NCBI RefSeq assembly: GCF_030143245.1
Contig: NZ_JARJNS010000004.1
Span: forward strand, 186,001 to 250,000
Source: Rhabdaerophilum sp. SD176
Lineage (GTDB): Bacteria > Pseudomonadota > Alphaproteobacteria > Rhizobiales > Beijerinckiaceae
Direction: 5' to 3'
DNA: 64,000 nucleotides
In this document: positions 1 through 8,853 of the stretch, in pieces
Position numbering within the stretch: the first letter of the stretch is position 1
Layout: the number at the start of each line of letters is the position of its first letter
Translations under genes and position numbers: made by a program
The notes under the pieces: model-generated
What the model saw: only the letters and a program-made list of their open reading frames with translations
Database searches by the model: none
What the model was told of the DNA's origin: nothing

Positions 1-21
1 ACAGGAAAGCGGGATCGGAAC

Positions 22-1170
22 GTGCCCAGAGATCTGGAGGGAATGCTCGTCGTCGCGGTCGAGCAGGCGGTGGCTGCGCCCTATTGTACCGCGCGCCTCG
101 CGGATGCCGGTGCCCGGGTGATCAAGATCGAGCGCCCGGAAGGCGATTTCGCGCGCGGCTATGATCGCCATGTCAACGGCAACAGCACCTATTTCGTCTG
201 GCTCAACCGCGGCAAGGAATCGATCCGGCTCGATCTCAAGAGCGAGGGTGACAAGGCCCTGCTCGGCACCATGATCGGGCGGGCGGATATCCTCGTGCAG
301 AACCTCGCCCCCGGCGCGATGGATCGGCTCGGCTTTCCTGTGGCTGCGCTCCGCAAACGCCATCCGCGCCTCATCACCTGCGAGATTTCCGGCTATGGCG
401 ATTCCGGGCCCTATCGCGACATGAAGGCCTATGACCTGCTCGTCCAGGCGGAAACCGGCCTCTGCTCGGTGACCGGCAATGCCGACGCCCCGGCCCGCGT
501 CGGGGTCTCCGTCTGCGATCTCGCCGCCGGCATGAATGCCCATGCCGCCATCCTTCAGGCCCTGCTCGCCCGCGAGAAGACGGGGCAGGGCCGGTCGATC
601 AAGGTCTCGCTCTTCGGCGGCATGGCCGACTGGATGAATGTGCCGTATCTCCAGCGCCGTTATGGCGGCTCGATCCCGCCCAGGCCGGGGCTGAAACACC
701 CCTCGATCGCCCCTTATGGTGTGTTTTCCTGCGCCGATGGCGAGATCCTGCTCTCGATCCAGAACGGGCGCGAATGGGCCCGCTTTTGCGCCGAGGTGCT
801 GGGCGATGCCGCGATGGCGAGCGATCCGCGTTACGCCACGATGCCGGCCCGCATCGCCAATCGCGAAAGCCTCGATTCCCGCATCGCCGGCTTCTTCGCG
901 CCCCGGCCCAAGGCCGCGATGGCGAAAAGCCTCTCCGAAGCCGGCATCGCCTTCGGCATGCTCAATACGGTCGATGGCCTGATCGGCCATCCGCAGCTTC
1001 GCACGATCACCTACGACACACCGGAAGGGCCGGTCACGCTGATCGCCCCGGCTGTCGAGACCGATGCCGCCGAACCCGCTTTCGGCCCAGTGCCGGCCAT
1101 CGGCCAGCACGATGACGCCTTGCGGGGAGAATTCGCCCCCGCGCCCATGCCTCAAGGGAGCCTGTCATGA
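22..1170 (+). CDS. CaiB/BaiF family (class III) CoA-transferase
   Basis: 382 aa, the usual length for a single-domain class III CoA-transferase, which moves CoA between carboxylic acids. The N-terminal nucleotide fold reads VEQAVAAPYCTARLADAGARV, then the family signature KIERPEGD around residue 36. The motif KAYDLLVQAETG near residue 135 carries the Asp expected to form the acyl-aspartate anhydride. The start is a GTG preceded by AGGAAAG. The stop overlaps the next ATG (ATGA), so it is translationally coupled to the aldehyde dehydrogenase. It probably activates the acid made by the downstream alcohol/aldehyde oxidation genes; the actual acid is unknown. The operon may begin upstream of the window. 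Confidence 0.9.
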   Translation: MPRDLEGMLVVAVEQAVAAPYCTARLADAGARVIKIERPEGDFARGYDRHVNGNSTYFVWLNRGKESIRLDLKSEGDKALLGTMIGRADILVQNLAPGAMDRLGFPVAALRKRHPRLITCEISGYGDSGPYRDMKAYDLLVQAETGLCSVTGNADAPARVGVSVCDLAAGMNAHAAILQALLAREKTGQGRSIKVSLFGGMADWMNVPYLQRRYGGSIPPRPGLKHPSIAPYGVFSCADGEILLSIQNGREWARFCAEVLGDAAMASDPRYATMPARIANRESLDSRIAGFFAPRPKAAMAKSLSEAGIAFGMLNTVDGLIGHPQLRTITYDTPEGPVTLIAPAVETDAAEPAFGPVPAIGQHDDALRGEFAPAPMPQGSLS

Positions 1171-2630
1171 ACCAGATCCTGCGCAGTGAAGCCGCCAAGG
1201 GCGTCTTCATCAACAATCGCTGGCAGCCCTCGCTGTCGGGCCGGACGATCCCGATGATCGCCCCGGCCGATGGCCAGGCTTTCGCCGCCATCGCTGCCGG
1301 CAATGCCGGAGATATCGATCTCGCGGTGGCCGCCGCCCGCGCTGCCCTCGAGACCGGCGCCTGGGGCCGGCTGACGGCGACGGAGCGCGGCCGCTTGCTG
1401 CTCCGCCTGTCGCGCCTCGTCGATGATCATGCCGAGGAACTGGCCCAGCTCGAGGCGCGGGATACCGGCAAGCCGATGAAACAGGCCCGGGCCGATATCG
1501 TCGCCGTCAGCCGCTATTTCGAATATTACGGCGGCGCGGCGGACAAGATCCATGGCGACACGATCCCCTTCATGGAGGGGTTCCTCGTCAACACGCTGTA
1601 TGAGCCGCTCGGTGTGACAGCCCATATCATCCCGTGGAACTATCCCGGCCAGATGTTCGGGCGCACCGTGGCCCCGGCCCTCGCCATGGGCAATGCCACC
1701 GTCATCAAGCCGGCCGAGGAGGCCTGCCTGGTGCCGTTGCGTCTGGCCGAACTGGCCGCCGAGGCGGGCTTCCCGGAAGGCGCGGTCAATGTCGTTCCGG
1801 GGCTCGGCGAGGAGGCCGGCGCGGCGCTCGCGAACCATCGCGGCATCGATTTCATTTCCTTCACCGGCAGCCCGGAAGTCGGCACGCTGGTCCAGATCGC
1901 GGCCGCGAAGAACCATATCGGCTGCACGCTGGAACTCGGTGGCAAGTCACCGCAGATCATCTTCGGCGATGCCGATCTCGGCGCGGCGGTGCAATCGGTG
2001 GCGGCTGCCGTGGTGCAGAATGCCGGCCAGACCTGCTCGGCCGGCAGCCGCGTGCTGGTGGAACGGCGGATCTGGGATCGCTTCATGGCGGATCTGAAGT
2101 TGCGCTTCGAGCAAATCCGCGCCGGCACCCCGGAAATGGATCTCGATCTCGGCCCGGTGATCAGCGCCGGCCAGAGGAGCCGGATCGGCGCCATGTTGCA
2201 GCGCGCGGAACAGGAGGGCGCGCGCATCCTTGCGCAGGGTGAGATCGCCACCAACAGCCCGGCCGAGGGCTTCTATGTCCGGCCGACTGTCTATCACGAG
2301 GTCAATCCGGTCTCCGAACTCGCCCAGAGGGAAGTGTTCGGCCCGATCCTCGCCGCCATGCCTTTCGACAGCGAGGAGGAGGCGATCCGCCTCGCCAACG
2401 GCACCGAATACGGGCTTGTCGCCGGGGTCTGGTCGGGCGATGGCAGCCGCGCCATCCGCGTCGCGCGGAAGGTCCGGGCCGGCCAGCTTTTCGTCAATGG
2501 GTATGGTGCCGGCGGCGGCATCGAGCTGCCCTTCGGCGGCATGAAGAAATCCGGCCATGGCCGCGAGAAGGGCTTCGAGGCGCTCTATGAATTCGGTGCC
2601 ATGAAGACCCTCGTCATCAAGCACGGCTGA
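1167..2630 (+). CDS. NAD(P)-dependent aldehyde dehydrogenase
   Basis: 487 aa, typical of the ALDH superfamily, which oxidises aldehydes to carboxylates. LELGGKSPQ near residue 255 contains the general-base Glu, and NAGQTCSAGSRV near residue 290 contains the catalytic Cys. PWNYPGQ near residue 157 is part of the cofactor site, and the C-terminal FGGMKKSGHGREKG motif is intact. It overlaps the CoA-transferase by 4 bp. With the alcohol dehydrogenase two genes downstream it would oxidise an alcohol through the aldehyde to an acid for CoA activation; that order is inferred from context. Substrate unknown. Confidence 0.93.
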   Translation: MNQILRSEAAKGVFINNRWQPSLSGRTIPMIAPADGQAFAAIAAGNAGDIDLAVAAARAALETGAWGRLTATERGRLLLRLSRLVDDHAEELAQLEARDTGKPMKQARADIVAVSRYFEYYGGAADKIHGDTIPFMEGFLVNTLYEPLGVTAHIIPWNYPGQMFGRTVAPALAMGNATVIKPAEEACLVPLRLAELAAEAGFPEGAVNVVPGLGEEAGAALANHRGIDFISFTGSPEVGTLVQIAAAKNHIGCTLELGGKSPQIIFGDADLGAAVQSVAAAVVQNAGQTCSAGSRVLVERRIWDRFMADLKLRFEQIRAGTPEMDLDLGPVISAGQRSRIGAMLQRAEQEGARILAQGEIATNSPAEGFYVRPTVYHEVNPVSELAQREVFGPILAAMPFDSEEEAIRLANGTEYGLVAGVWSGDGSRAIRVARKVRAGQLFVNGYGAGGGIELPFGGMKKSGHGREKGFEALYEFGAMKTLVIKHG

Positions 2631-2723
2631 ACGGAAGGGCAGCATGCCGCTGCCCTTCCGCCTCTCGTGAATTCGCAACAAGGCCCCGGGGCTGAACCCG
2701 AGGGCAGACCCAGGGAGGAGACC

Positions 2724-3476
2724 ATGCGTCTCAAAGGCAAGACCGCCCTCGTCACCGGCGCCGGTTCCGGCTTCGGCGAAGGCATCGCCCGGACATTCGC
2801 GCGGGAGGGCGCCCGTGTGGCGATCGTCGATATCAATCTCGATGGCGCGAAGCGCGTCGCGGCATCCATCGGGGCATCGGCAATCGCGGTCGAGGCGGAT
2901 CTGACCTCTGCGGCCCAGACCGAGGCGGCGGTAAAGGCTGCGGCCGAATTCGGCGGCGGGCGCCTCGACATCGTCGTCAACAATGCCGGCTGGAGCCATC
3001 GCAACAAGCCGATGATGGAGGTAACGGAGGAGGAATTCGACCGCGTCTACGCCATCAACGTGAAGGCGATCTTCCATATGAGCCGCGCAATCATCCCGCA
3101 TTACCGCGCGAAGGGCGGTGGCGTGATCATCAATATCGGCTCGACCGCCGGCATCCGCCCGCGCCCGGGGCTGACCTGGTACAATTCCACCAAGGGCGCG
3201 GTGAACCTGCTCTCCCGGTCCATGGCGGTGGAACTCGCGCCGGACCGGATCCGCGTGAATTGCGTTGCCCCGGTCATCGGCGCAACCGGATTGCTGGAGC
3301 AATTCATGGGCATGCCGGACACGCCGGAAAACCGCGCGAAATTCCTCGGCACCATCCCGCTCGGCCGATTCTCCACCCCGGATGACATCGCCAATGCCTG
3401 CCTCTACCTCGCCTCCGACGAAGCCGAATTCATCACCGGCGTCGTGCTTGAGGTCGATGGCGGCCGGACGATCTGA
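2724..3476 (+). CDS. SDR family NAD(P)-dependent oxidoreductase
   Basis: 250 aa classical short-chain dehydrogenase/reductase. TGAGSGFGEG (residues 13-22) is the glycine-rich cofactor loop, NNAG follows near residue 88, and the catalytic Ser...Tyr-x-x-x-Lys is seen as IGSTAG and WYNSTKG near residues 139-156. An Asp (VDINLDG) after beta-strand 2 favours NAD over NADP. The start at 2724 is chosen because GGGAGGAG lies just upstream; the reading frame extends to a GTG at 2667 but that segment looks non-coding. Glucose/3-hydroxyacyl dehydrogenase-like; within this operon it may oxidise a hydroxyacyl intermediate. Confidence 0.9.
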   Translation: MRLKGKTALVTGAGSGFGEGIARTFAREGARVAIVDINLDGAKRVAASIGASAIAVEADLTSAAQTEAAVKAAAEFGGGRLDIVVNNAGWSHRNKPMMEVTEEEFDRVYAINVKAIFHMSRAIIPHYRAKGGGVIINIGSTAGIRPRPGLTWYNSTKGAVNLLSRSMAVELAPDRIRVNCVAPVIGATGLLEQFMGMPDTPENRAKFLGTIPLGRFSTPDDIANACLYLASDEAEFITGVVLEVDGGRTI

Positions 3477-3494
3477 GCGGGAAGGAAACAGGCC

Positions 3495-4628
3495 ATGATG
3501 CGCATCCGCTCCGCCATCCTCCGGCAATCCGGCCTGCCGCGCCCCTATGCCAATTCGCGGCCGCTCTCCATCGAGACGGTCGAACTGGCCCCGCCCGGGC
3601 CCGGCGAGGTGCTGGTGCGCATCGCGGCGGCGGGCGTCTGCCATTCCGATCTCTCGGGCATCAATGGCGACCGGCCGCGCCCGCTGCCGGTGGCGCTTGG
3701 CCACGAGGCTTCGGCCGTGGTCGAGGAGGTCGGCGCCGGTGTGGATGACCTCCGCCGCGGTGACCCCGTGGTGATGAGCTTCGTGCCGACCTGCGGCACC
3801 TGCGCCTTCTGCGCCGAGGGCCGCGCGGCCCTCTGCGAGCCGGGCAATGCCGCCAACGGCGCCGGCACGCTTCTCGGCGGTGGCCGCCGCTTTTCCTGCG
3901 ATGACGGCTCGATCAACCATCATTGTGGTGTCTGCGCCTTCTCGGAATATTCCGTCGTCCATCGCCGCTCGATCGTGAAGATCGGGCCCGAGATCTCGCT
4001 GGTCCATGCCGCCCTGTTCGGCTGCGCGGTGATGACCGGCGTCGGCACGGTGATGAATACCTGCAAGGTCCGGCCGGGCCAGTCCGTCGCGGTGATCGGC
4101 CTTGGCGGCGTCGGCCTGTCGGCCGTGCTCGGCGCGGTGGCCAGCGGGGCCGGCCGCGTGATCGCCATCGATCTCAACCCGGCCAAGCTCGCCATTGCGA
4201 AGGATCTCGGCGCGACCGATGGCTTCCTCGCCGCTGATCCGGATCTCGTGCCGCAGATCCGCGCGCTGACCGGCGGCGGCGTCGACCATGCGATCGAGCT
4301 GGCCGGCGCGGCCCGCGCCTTCGAGACCGCCTATGCCATCACCCGCCGCGGCGGCATGACGGTGACGGGCGGCCTGCCGGCCCCGACCACGCAATTCGCG
4401 GTGCCGGCCGTAAGCCTCGTCGCCGAGGAGCGCATCGTGATGGGCGCCTATATGGGCTCCTGCGTGCCGAGCCGCGATATCCCGCGCTATCTCGCGCTGT
4501 TCCAGGCCGGAAAGCTGCCGGTGGACAAGCTCCTCTCCTCGACCGGGCCTTTGGACGGGATCAACGAGGCTTTCGACCGGCTCGACCGGGGCGAGGTCAT
4601 CCGTCACGTGATCACCATGGCGGCATGA
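3495..4628 (+). CDS. zinc-dependent alcohol dehydrogenase (MDR family)
   Basis: 377 aa, length of class III-like medium-chain dehydrogenases. Catalytic zinc ligands are visible as GVCHSD (Cys) and GHEAS (His); the structural zinc lobe is CGTCAFCAEGRAALC with all four cysteines. The cofactor loop GLGGVGLSAV lies near residue 200, followed by AIDLNPAKL whose Asp indicates NAD. It should oxidise an alcohol (or reduce an aldehyde) and would feed the aldehyde dehydrogenase encoded upstream. Its stop overlaps the next start by ATGA, so the operon is tightly coupled. The substrate cannot be inferred. Confidence 0.92.
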   Translation: MMRIRSAILRQSGLPRPYANSRPLSIETVELAPPGPGEVLVRIAAAGVCHSDLSGINGDRPRPLPVALGHEASAVVEEVGAGVDDLRRGDPVVMSFVPTCGTCAFCAEGRAALCEPGNAANGAGTLLGGGRRFSCDDGSINHHCGVCAFSEYSVVHRRSIVKIGPEISLVHAALFGCAVMTGVGTVMNTCKVRPGQSVAVIGLGGVGLSAVLGAVASGAGRVIAIDLNPAKLAIAKDLGATDGFLAADPDLVPQIRALTGGGVDHAIELAGAARAFETAYAITRRGGMTVTGGLPAPTTQFAVPAVSLVAEERIVMGAYMGSCVPSRDIPRYLALFQAGKLPVDKLLSSTGPLDGINEAFDRLDRGEVIRHVITMAA

Positions 4629-5989
4629 CCGGCATGGAGGGCCCTTCGATCACCGCCGCAATCGCGGCTTTCGCGGCCGATCGCACGCTGCAACCCCCGG
4701 CTTCGGCGCTGGATGTGGCCCGGCTGTCGCTGGTTGACTGGGCCGCCGTCTCCCTTGCCGGCCTCGGCGAACCGGTGGCCACGATCACGCGTGATCTCGT
4801 GTTCGAGGAGGCCGGCGCGGCGCAGGCCACCGTTCTCGGTCTTGGCCTGAAGGTTCCGGCCCGGGCCGCGGCTCTGGCCAACGGCGCGCTTTCGCATGCC
4901 CTTGATTATGACGACACGCATTTCGCCTATGTCGGCCATCCCAGCGTTGCGGTGTTTCCGGCCGCTCTCGCCATGGCGGAACGGCAGGGCGCGAGCGGTG
5001 CGGCCTTCCTCGAGGCGGCTCTGGTCGGCATGGAGGCTGCCTGCCGGATCGGCCATTGGCTCGGCACCCGGCACTACAACCACGGCTTCCATCAGACCGC
5101 GACATCCGGTGCCTTCGGTGCGGCCATGGCGGCGGGGCGCCTGCTCGGCCTCGACGAGGAGCGCCTTCGCCATGCGCTCGGCATCGTCGCCACCCGCGCC
5201 TCCGGGCTGAAATCGCAATTCGGCACCATGGGCAAGCCTTTCAATGCGGGCATTGCTGCAGCGAATGGCGTCGAGGCCGCCTTGCTGGCGGCGCGCGGCT
5301 TCGTCTCGCGGCCCGACGGGCTGGAATGTGGGCAGGGCTTCGCCGAAACCCATGCCGGGGAGGCCGGCTCGACCGAAGCGGCTCTGGCGGGGCTTGGCCG
5401 GGATTTCTGGTTCGAGGCTGTCCAGCACAAATTCCACGCCTGCTGCCACGGCCTCCATGCCAGCCTCGAGGCGCTGATCCGCCTGCGCGACGAGCCGGGC
5501 TTCGACAGGGGCAGGGTCAGTGCCGTGCAGATCCGCGTCAATCCGCGTTGGCTCCGCGTCTGCGACCTGCCGGCCCCGCGAACCGGGCTCGAGGCCAAAT
5601 TCAGCTATCGCCTGACCAGCGCCATGGCTCTAGCCGGGCGCCCGACCGCCGCGCTCGACACCTATTCCGAAGCAAGCTGCGCCGATCCGGAATTGCTGCC
5701 GTTGCGGGATCGCGTCCATGTCGAGGGTGATCCGGCAATCCCTGATACCGCGGCGTCGGTGCAGCTCACCTTCACCGACAACCGCAGCCGCGAGGCATGC
5801 TTCGATCTCGACACGCCGATGGAATTCACCGCCCGCCGCACCCGCATCGAGGGCAAGGTCCGCGCGCTGCTGCCGGCGGACGAGGCGAGGGCGGCGATGG
5901 CCCTTCTCGATGCGCCGGACACCGGAAGCGCCGCCGCCATGGCCGAGGCGCTCGGCGCGGCAGCGATGCGGCTGGGAAATCGCACATGA
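4625..5989 (+). CDS. MmgE/PrpD family protein
   Basis: 454 aa, full length for the MmgE/PrpD family (2-methylcitrate dehydratase, iminodisuccinate epimerase, cis-aconitate decarboxylase). Recognised by the N-terminal helical domain with SHALDYDDTHF near residue 97, GTRHYNHGFHQTATSGAFGAA near residue 143, and KPFNAGIAAANG near residue 205. The family acts on polycarboxylates without an iron-sulfur cluster. Beside a CoA-transferase and an HTD2-type hydratase it suggests a branched dicarboxylate intermediate. It overlaps both neighbours by 4 bp. The specific reaction is not predictable from sequence. Confidence 0.88.
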   Translation: MTGMEGPSITAAIAAFAADRTLQPPASALDVARLSLVDWAAVSLAGLGEPVATITRDLVFEEAGAAQATVLGLGLKVPARAAALANGALSHALDYDDTHFAYVGHPSVAVFPAALAMAERQGASGAAFLEAALVGMEAACRIGHWLGTRHYNHGFHQTATSGAFGAAMAAGRLLGLDEERLRHALGIVATRASGLKSQFGTMGKPFNAGIAAANGVEAALLAARGFVSRPDGLECGQGFAETHAGEAGSTEAALAGLGRDFWFEAVQHKFHACCHGLHASLEALIRLRDEPGFDRGRVSAVQIRVNPRWLRVCDLPAPRTGLEAKFSYRLTSAMALAGRPTAALDTYSEASCADPELLPLRDRVHVEGDPAIPDTAASVQLTFTDNRSREACFDLDTPMEFTARRTRIEGKVRALLPADEARAAMALLDAPDTGSAAAMAEALGAAAMRLGNRT

Positions 5990-6834
5990 GCCTCGATCTT
6001 GACCATCTCCGGCAATGGATCGGCCGCAGCGAGACGCGGGTCGAGACGCTCGCGCCGTTCCCGGCCAATGCGCTGGCGGCGACGCTCGATCGGGCCGATC
6101 CGCCCTACGCGGTCGGCGCAAACCTGCCGCCACTTTGGCACTGGCTGCATTTCCTGCCCGTCAGCCCGCTGGCCGAGGCCGGGCCGGATGGCCACCCCGC
6201 CCGGGGCGGATTCCTGCCGCCGGTGCCGCTGCCCCGGCGCATGTGGGCTGGCAGCCGGCTGATCTTCCTCGCGCCGCTGGTCATCGGCGAGACGGCAACG
6301 CGCGTCTCGACCGTGACGCGCATTGAACACAAGGCCGGCAAGACCGGCGATCTCGTCTTTGTCACCGTCCGGCACGAGATTTCCGGCGCCTCCGGCCCCG
6401 CGATCGAGGAGGAGCACGATATCGTCTATCGCGGCCTGCCGCCGCCGGATGCGCCGCCGCCGAAACCGCTCGCACCGCCGGAAGGAGCGCAATGGTCGTT
6501 CCCGATCCGGCCGGATGCGGTGCTGCTGTTCCGCTATTCGGCACTGACCTTCAATTCGCACCGGATCCATTATGATCTCGATTACGTCACCCGCGAGGAA
6601 GGCTATCCTGGCCTTGTTGTCCACGGGCCGCTGATCGCGACCCTGCTGCTCGACGGGCTGCGCCGGAAATTTCCTGACCGATCGGTCAGGAAATTCAGCT
6701 TCCGCGCCCTCGCGCCCATTTTCCACATCGACCCCTTCGCCGTGCACGGAAAGATTGAAGAGCCGGATAGAACGCAACTCTGGGCGGAGAAATCCGGCCA
6801 GCTCACCATGGATGCCGTCGCCGAGCTTTGCTGA
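5986..6834 (+). CDS. HTD2-type hotdog-fold hydratase (mesaconyl-C4-CoA hydratase-like)
   Basis: 282 aa, double-hotdog architecture: an N-terminal FAS1-type dehydratase half and a C-terminal MaoC-like half. The active-site stretch FNSHRIHYDLDYVTREEGYPGL near residues 187-208 carries the conserved His and Tyr residues, followed by VHGPL. Relatives include mesaconyl-C4-CoA hydratase of the 3-hydroxypropionate cycle and fungal HTD2. The start overlaps the PrpD stop (ATGA). A perfect 28-bp palindrome (6668-6695) lies inside the gene and encodes RKFPDRSVRKF without disturbing the family alignment. Most likely hydrates an enoyl-CoA in the pathway encoded by this operon. Confidence 0.85.
   Translation: MSLDLDHLRQWIGRSETRVETLAPFPANALAATLDRADPPYAVGANLPPLWHWLHFLPVSPLAEAGPDGHPARGGFLPPVPLPRRMWAGSRLIFLAPLVIGETATRVSTVTRIEHKAGKTGDLVFVTVRHEISGASGPAIEEEHDIVYRGLPPPDAPPPKPLAPPEGAQWSFPIRPDAVLLFRYSALTFNSHRIHYDLDYVTREEGYPGLVVHGPLIATLLLDGLRRKFPDRSVRKFSFRALAPIFHIDPFAVHGKIEEPDRTQLWAEKSGQLTMDAVAELC
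6668..6695. repeat. perfect 28-bp palindrome inside the hydratase gene
   Basis: Fourteen base pairs are symmetric about the 6681/6682 junction, with core CCTGACCGATCGGTCAGG and AT-rich ends. The core resembles operators of TetR-family repressors, but no TetR gene is in the window. As RNA it would also form a stem-loop. Function is inferred only. Confidence 0.7.
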
Positions 6835-6855
6835 CCGATCCCCAACCCGGACCTG

Positions 6856-8019
6856 ATGATGATCCCTTCCGCCAACAGCCACCCCGAGATCCGCGAAGCC
6901 GTACGTGCGCTCTGCGCGGAATTTCCGGCCGAATATCACCGGAAGATCGACGAGGCACGCGGCTATCCCGAGGCCTTCGTCGAGGCGCTGACCCGGGCCG
7001 GCTGGATGGCGGCGCTGATCCCTGAGGATTATGGCGGCTCCGGCCTCGGCCTGACCGAGGCGTCGATTATCATGGAGGAGATCAACCGCTCGGGCGGCAA
7101 TTCCGGCGCCTGTCACGGCCAGATGTACAATATGGGCACCCTGCTGCGGCACGGCTCGGAGGCGCAGAAGCGCTTCTACCTGCCGAAAATCGCGGCCGGA
7201 GACCTTCGGCTGCAATCCATGGGTGTGACGGAACCCACGACCGGCACGGATACGACCAGGCTGAAGACAACAGCGGTCCGGAAGGGTGATCGCTATATCG
7301 TCAACGGGCAGAAGGTCTGGATCAGTCGCGTCCAGCATTCCGACCTGATGATCCTGCTGGCCCGCACGACACCGCTCGACGAGGTGAAGAAGAAGAGCGA
7401 GGGCATGTCGATCTTCCTCGTCGACCTCAGGCAGGCCATCGGCAAGGGTCTGGAGGTCCGGCCGATCCCCAACATGGTCAACCACGAGACCAACGAGCTG
7501 TTCTTCGACAATCTCGAGATTCCCGCCGAGAACCTGATCGGCGAGGAGGGCAAGGGGTTCAAATACATCCTCGACGGGCTGAATGCCGAGCGCATCCTGA
7601 TCGCGGCGGAATGCATCGGCGATGGCTATTGGTTCCTCGACAAGGTCACGGCCTATACGAAGGAGCGCATCGTGTTCGGCCGCCCGATCGGCCAGAACCA
7701 GGGCGTGCAATTTCCGATCGCCGAGAGCTATATCGAGGTCGAGGCCGCCAACCTCATGCGCTATGAGGCTTGCCGGCTCTTCGATGCGCACGAGGCCTGC
7801 GGCGCCCAGGCCAACATGGCGAAATATCTCGCTGCCAAGGCGAGCTGGGAAGCCGCCAATGCCTGCATCCAGTTCCATGGCGGCTTCGGCTTTGCCTGCG
7901 AATATGATGTCGAGCGGAAATTCCGCGAAACCCGCCTCTATCAGGTCGCGCCCATCTCGACCAATCTGATCCTGGCCTATATCGCGGAGCATGTGCTCGG
8001 CCTGCCGCGTTCCTTCTGA
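6856..8019 (+). CDS. acyl-CoA dehydrogenase family protein
   Basis: 387 aa, normal length. It has the three-domain acyl-CoA dehydrogenase layout: helical N-terminus with IPEDYGGSGLGL near residue 55, FAD/substrate motif MGVTEPTTGTDT near residue 122, and FGRPIGQNQGVQF plus FHGGFGF in the C-terminal domain. The Glu found in medium-chain enzymes (YxxYEGT) is not there: the equivalent stretch is YQVAPIST. NAERILIA near residue 236 has a Glu at the position used as base by isovaleryl-CoA dehydrogenase. It introduces a double bond into an acyl-CoA, passing electrons to ETF. The gene follows the hydratase by 21 bp and probably precedes it in the reaction order. Confidence 0.92.
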   Translation: MMIPSANSHPEIREAVRALCAEFPAEYHRKIDEARGYPEAFVEALTRAGWMAALIPEDYGGSGLGLTEASIIMEEINRSGGNSGACHGQMYNMGTLLRHGSEAQKRFYLPKIAAGDLRLQSMGVTEPTTGTDTTRLKTTAVRKGDRYIVNGQKVWISRVQHSDLMILLARTTPLDEVKKKSEGMSIFLVDLRQAIGKGLEVRPIPNMVNHETNELFFDNLEIPAENLIGEEGKGFKYILDGLNAERILIAAECIGDGYWFLDKVTAYTKERIVFGRPIGQNQGVQFPIAESYIEVEAANLMRYEACRLFDAHEACGAQANMAKYLAAKASWEAANACIQFHGGFGFACEYDVERKFRETRLYQVAPISTNLILAYIAEHVLGLPRSF

Positions 8020-8049
8020 GGCGGCCGGCCACCAGACGGGGAACGCGCC

Positions 8050-8730
8050 ATGCTCAGTGCCGACGAGGCCATCCTGACCCGGAAATCGATCCGGGCCTTT
8101 CTCGACAAGCCCGTCCCGCGTGAGACGGTGGAAGAGATCCTCGCCGTTGCGGCGCGGGCCCCTTCGGGCACCAACATGCAGCCCTGGCGCGCGACGGTCC
8201 TGACGGGCGCGGCCCGGACGGAATTCTGCCACCGGCTGGAGGCCCTGGCGCTGGAGGGCGAGGCAGGCACCCCGCAATATGCCTATTACCCGCCGGTCTT
8301 CCGCGAGCCCTATCTCACCCGGCGCCGCAAGGTCGGCTATGATCTCTACGCCACGCTGGGCATCCAGAAGGGCGACAAGGCCCGGATGCATGGCCAGCAT
8401 GCGAAGAACTTCACCTTCTTCAACGCGCCGGTCGGGCTGATCTTCACGATTGACGATGATCTCGAACTCGGCTCATGGCTCGATTACGGCATGTTCCTCG
8501 AGAACGTGATGATCGCCGCCCGGGCCCGCGGGCTCGATACCTGCCCGCAGGCGGCCTTCATCACCTATCACCGCGAGATCCGCGACCTGCTCGCCATCCC
8601 GGCCGACCAGCGCATCGTCTGCGGCATGGCGCTCGGCCACCGTGATCCGGAGGCGCCGGAGAACCTGTTCGAGACGCAGCGCGAGCCCGTCTCTGCCTTC
8701 GCGACGTTTCTGGAGACGCTGCCACGATAG
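8050..8730 (+). CDS. nitroreductase family flavoprotein
   Basis: 226 aa FMN-dependent nitroreductase-fold protein. RKSIRAFLDKPVP near residue 12 and APSGTNMQPW near residue 37 are the FMN/phosphate-binding signatures; ALGHRDPEAPEN near the C-terminus completes the site. Members reduce nitro groups, quinones or enals with NAD(P)H. It lies 30 bp after the acyl-CoA dehydrogenase and ends the operon. Its role there could be an ene-reduction or detoxification; neither can be chosen from sequence. Confidence 0.88.
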   Translation: MLSADEAILTRKSIRAFLDKPVPRETVEEILAVAARAPSGTNMQPWRATVLTGAARTEFCHRLEALALEGEAGTPQYAYYPPVFREPYLTRRRKVGYDLYATLGIQKGDKARMHGQHAKNFTFFNAPVGLIFTIDDDLELGSWLDYGMFLENVMIAARARGLDTCPQAAFITYHREIRDLLAIPADQRIVCGMALGHRDPEAPENLFETQREPVSAFATFLETLPR

Positions 8731-8789
8731 GGCAGGGCGGTTCTGCCCCTCACCCTGCGGGAAGCGACGGCGGCTGAGGGGGCACAGCC

Positions 8790-8821
8790 CCGGATTTCCC
8801 CGCCCCGGGAGAAAAATCCGG
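8790..8821. terminator. hairpin downstream of the catabolic operon
   Basis: Arms CCGGATTT (8790-8797) and AAATCCGG (8814-8821) pair perfectly across a 16-nt loop that itself contains CCCCGCCCCGGG. There is no T-run after it, so it is a weak terminator candidate. The surrounding 8731-8944 has no gene. Confidence 0.35.
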
Positions 8822-8853
8822 TGCAGCCGGGCCTCTCTCCTCATTCCGCCACA

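Noticed and set aside
1947-4607. Open frame of 886 codons on the minus strand
   Set aside because: It lies antisense to the aldehyde dehydrogenase, SDR and alcohol dehydrogenase genes, all with clear motifs. Its Arg/His/Gly-rich composition is typical of antisense frames in GC-rich DNA.
5662-8400. Open frame of 912 codons on the minus strand
   Set aside because: Antisense to the hydratase, acyl-CoA dehydrogenase and nitroreductase genes. No family motif.
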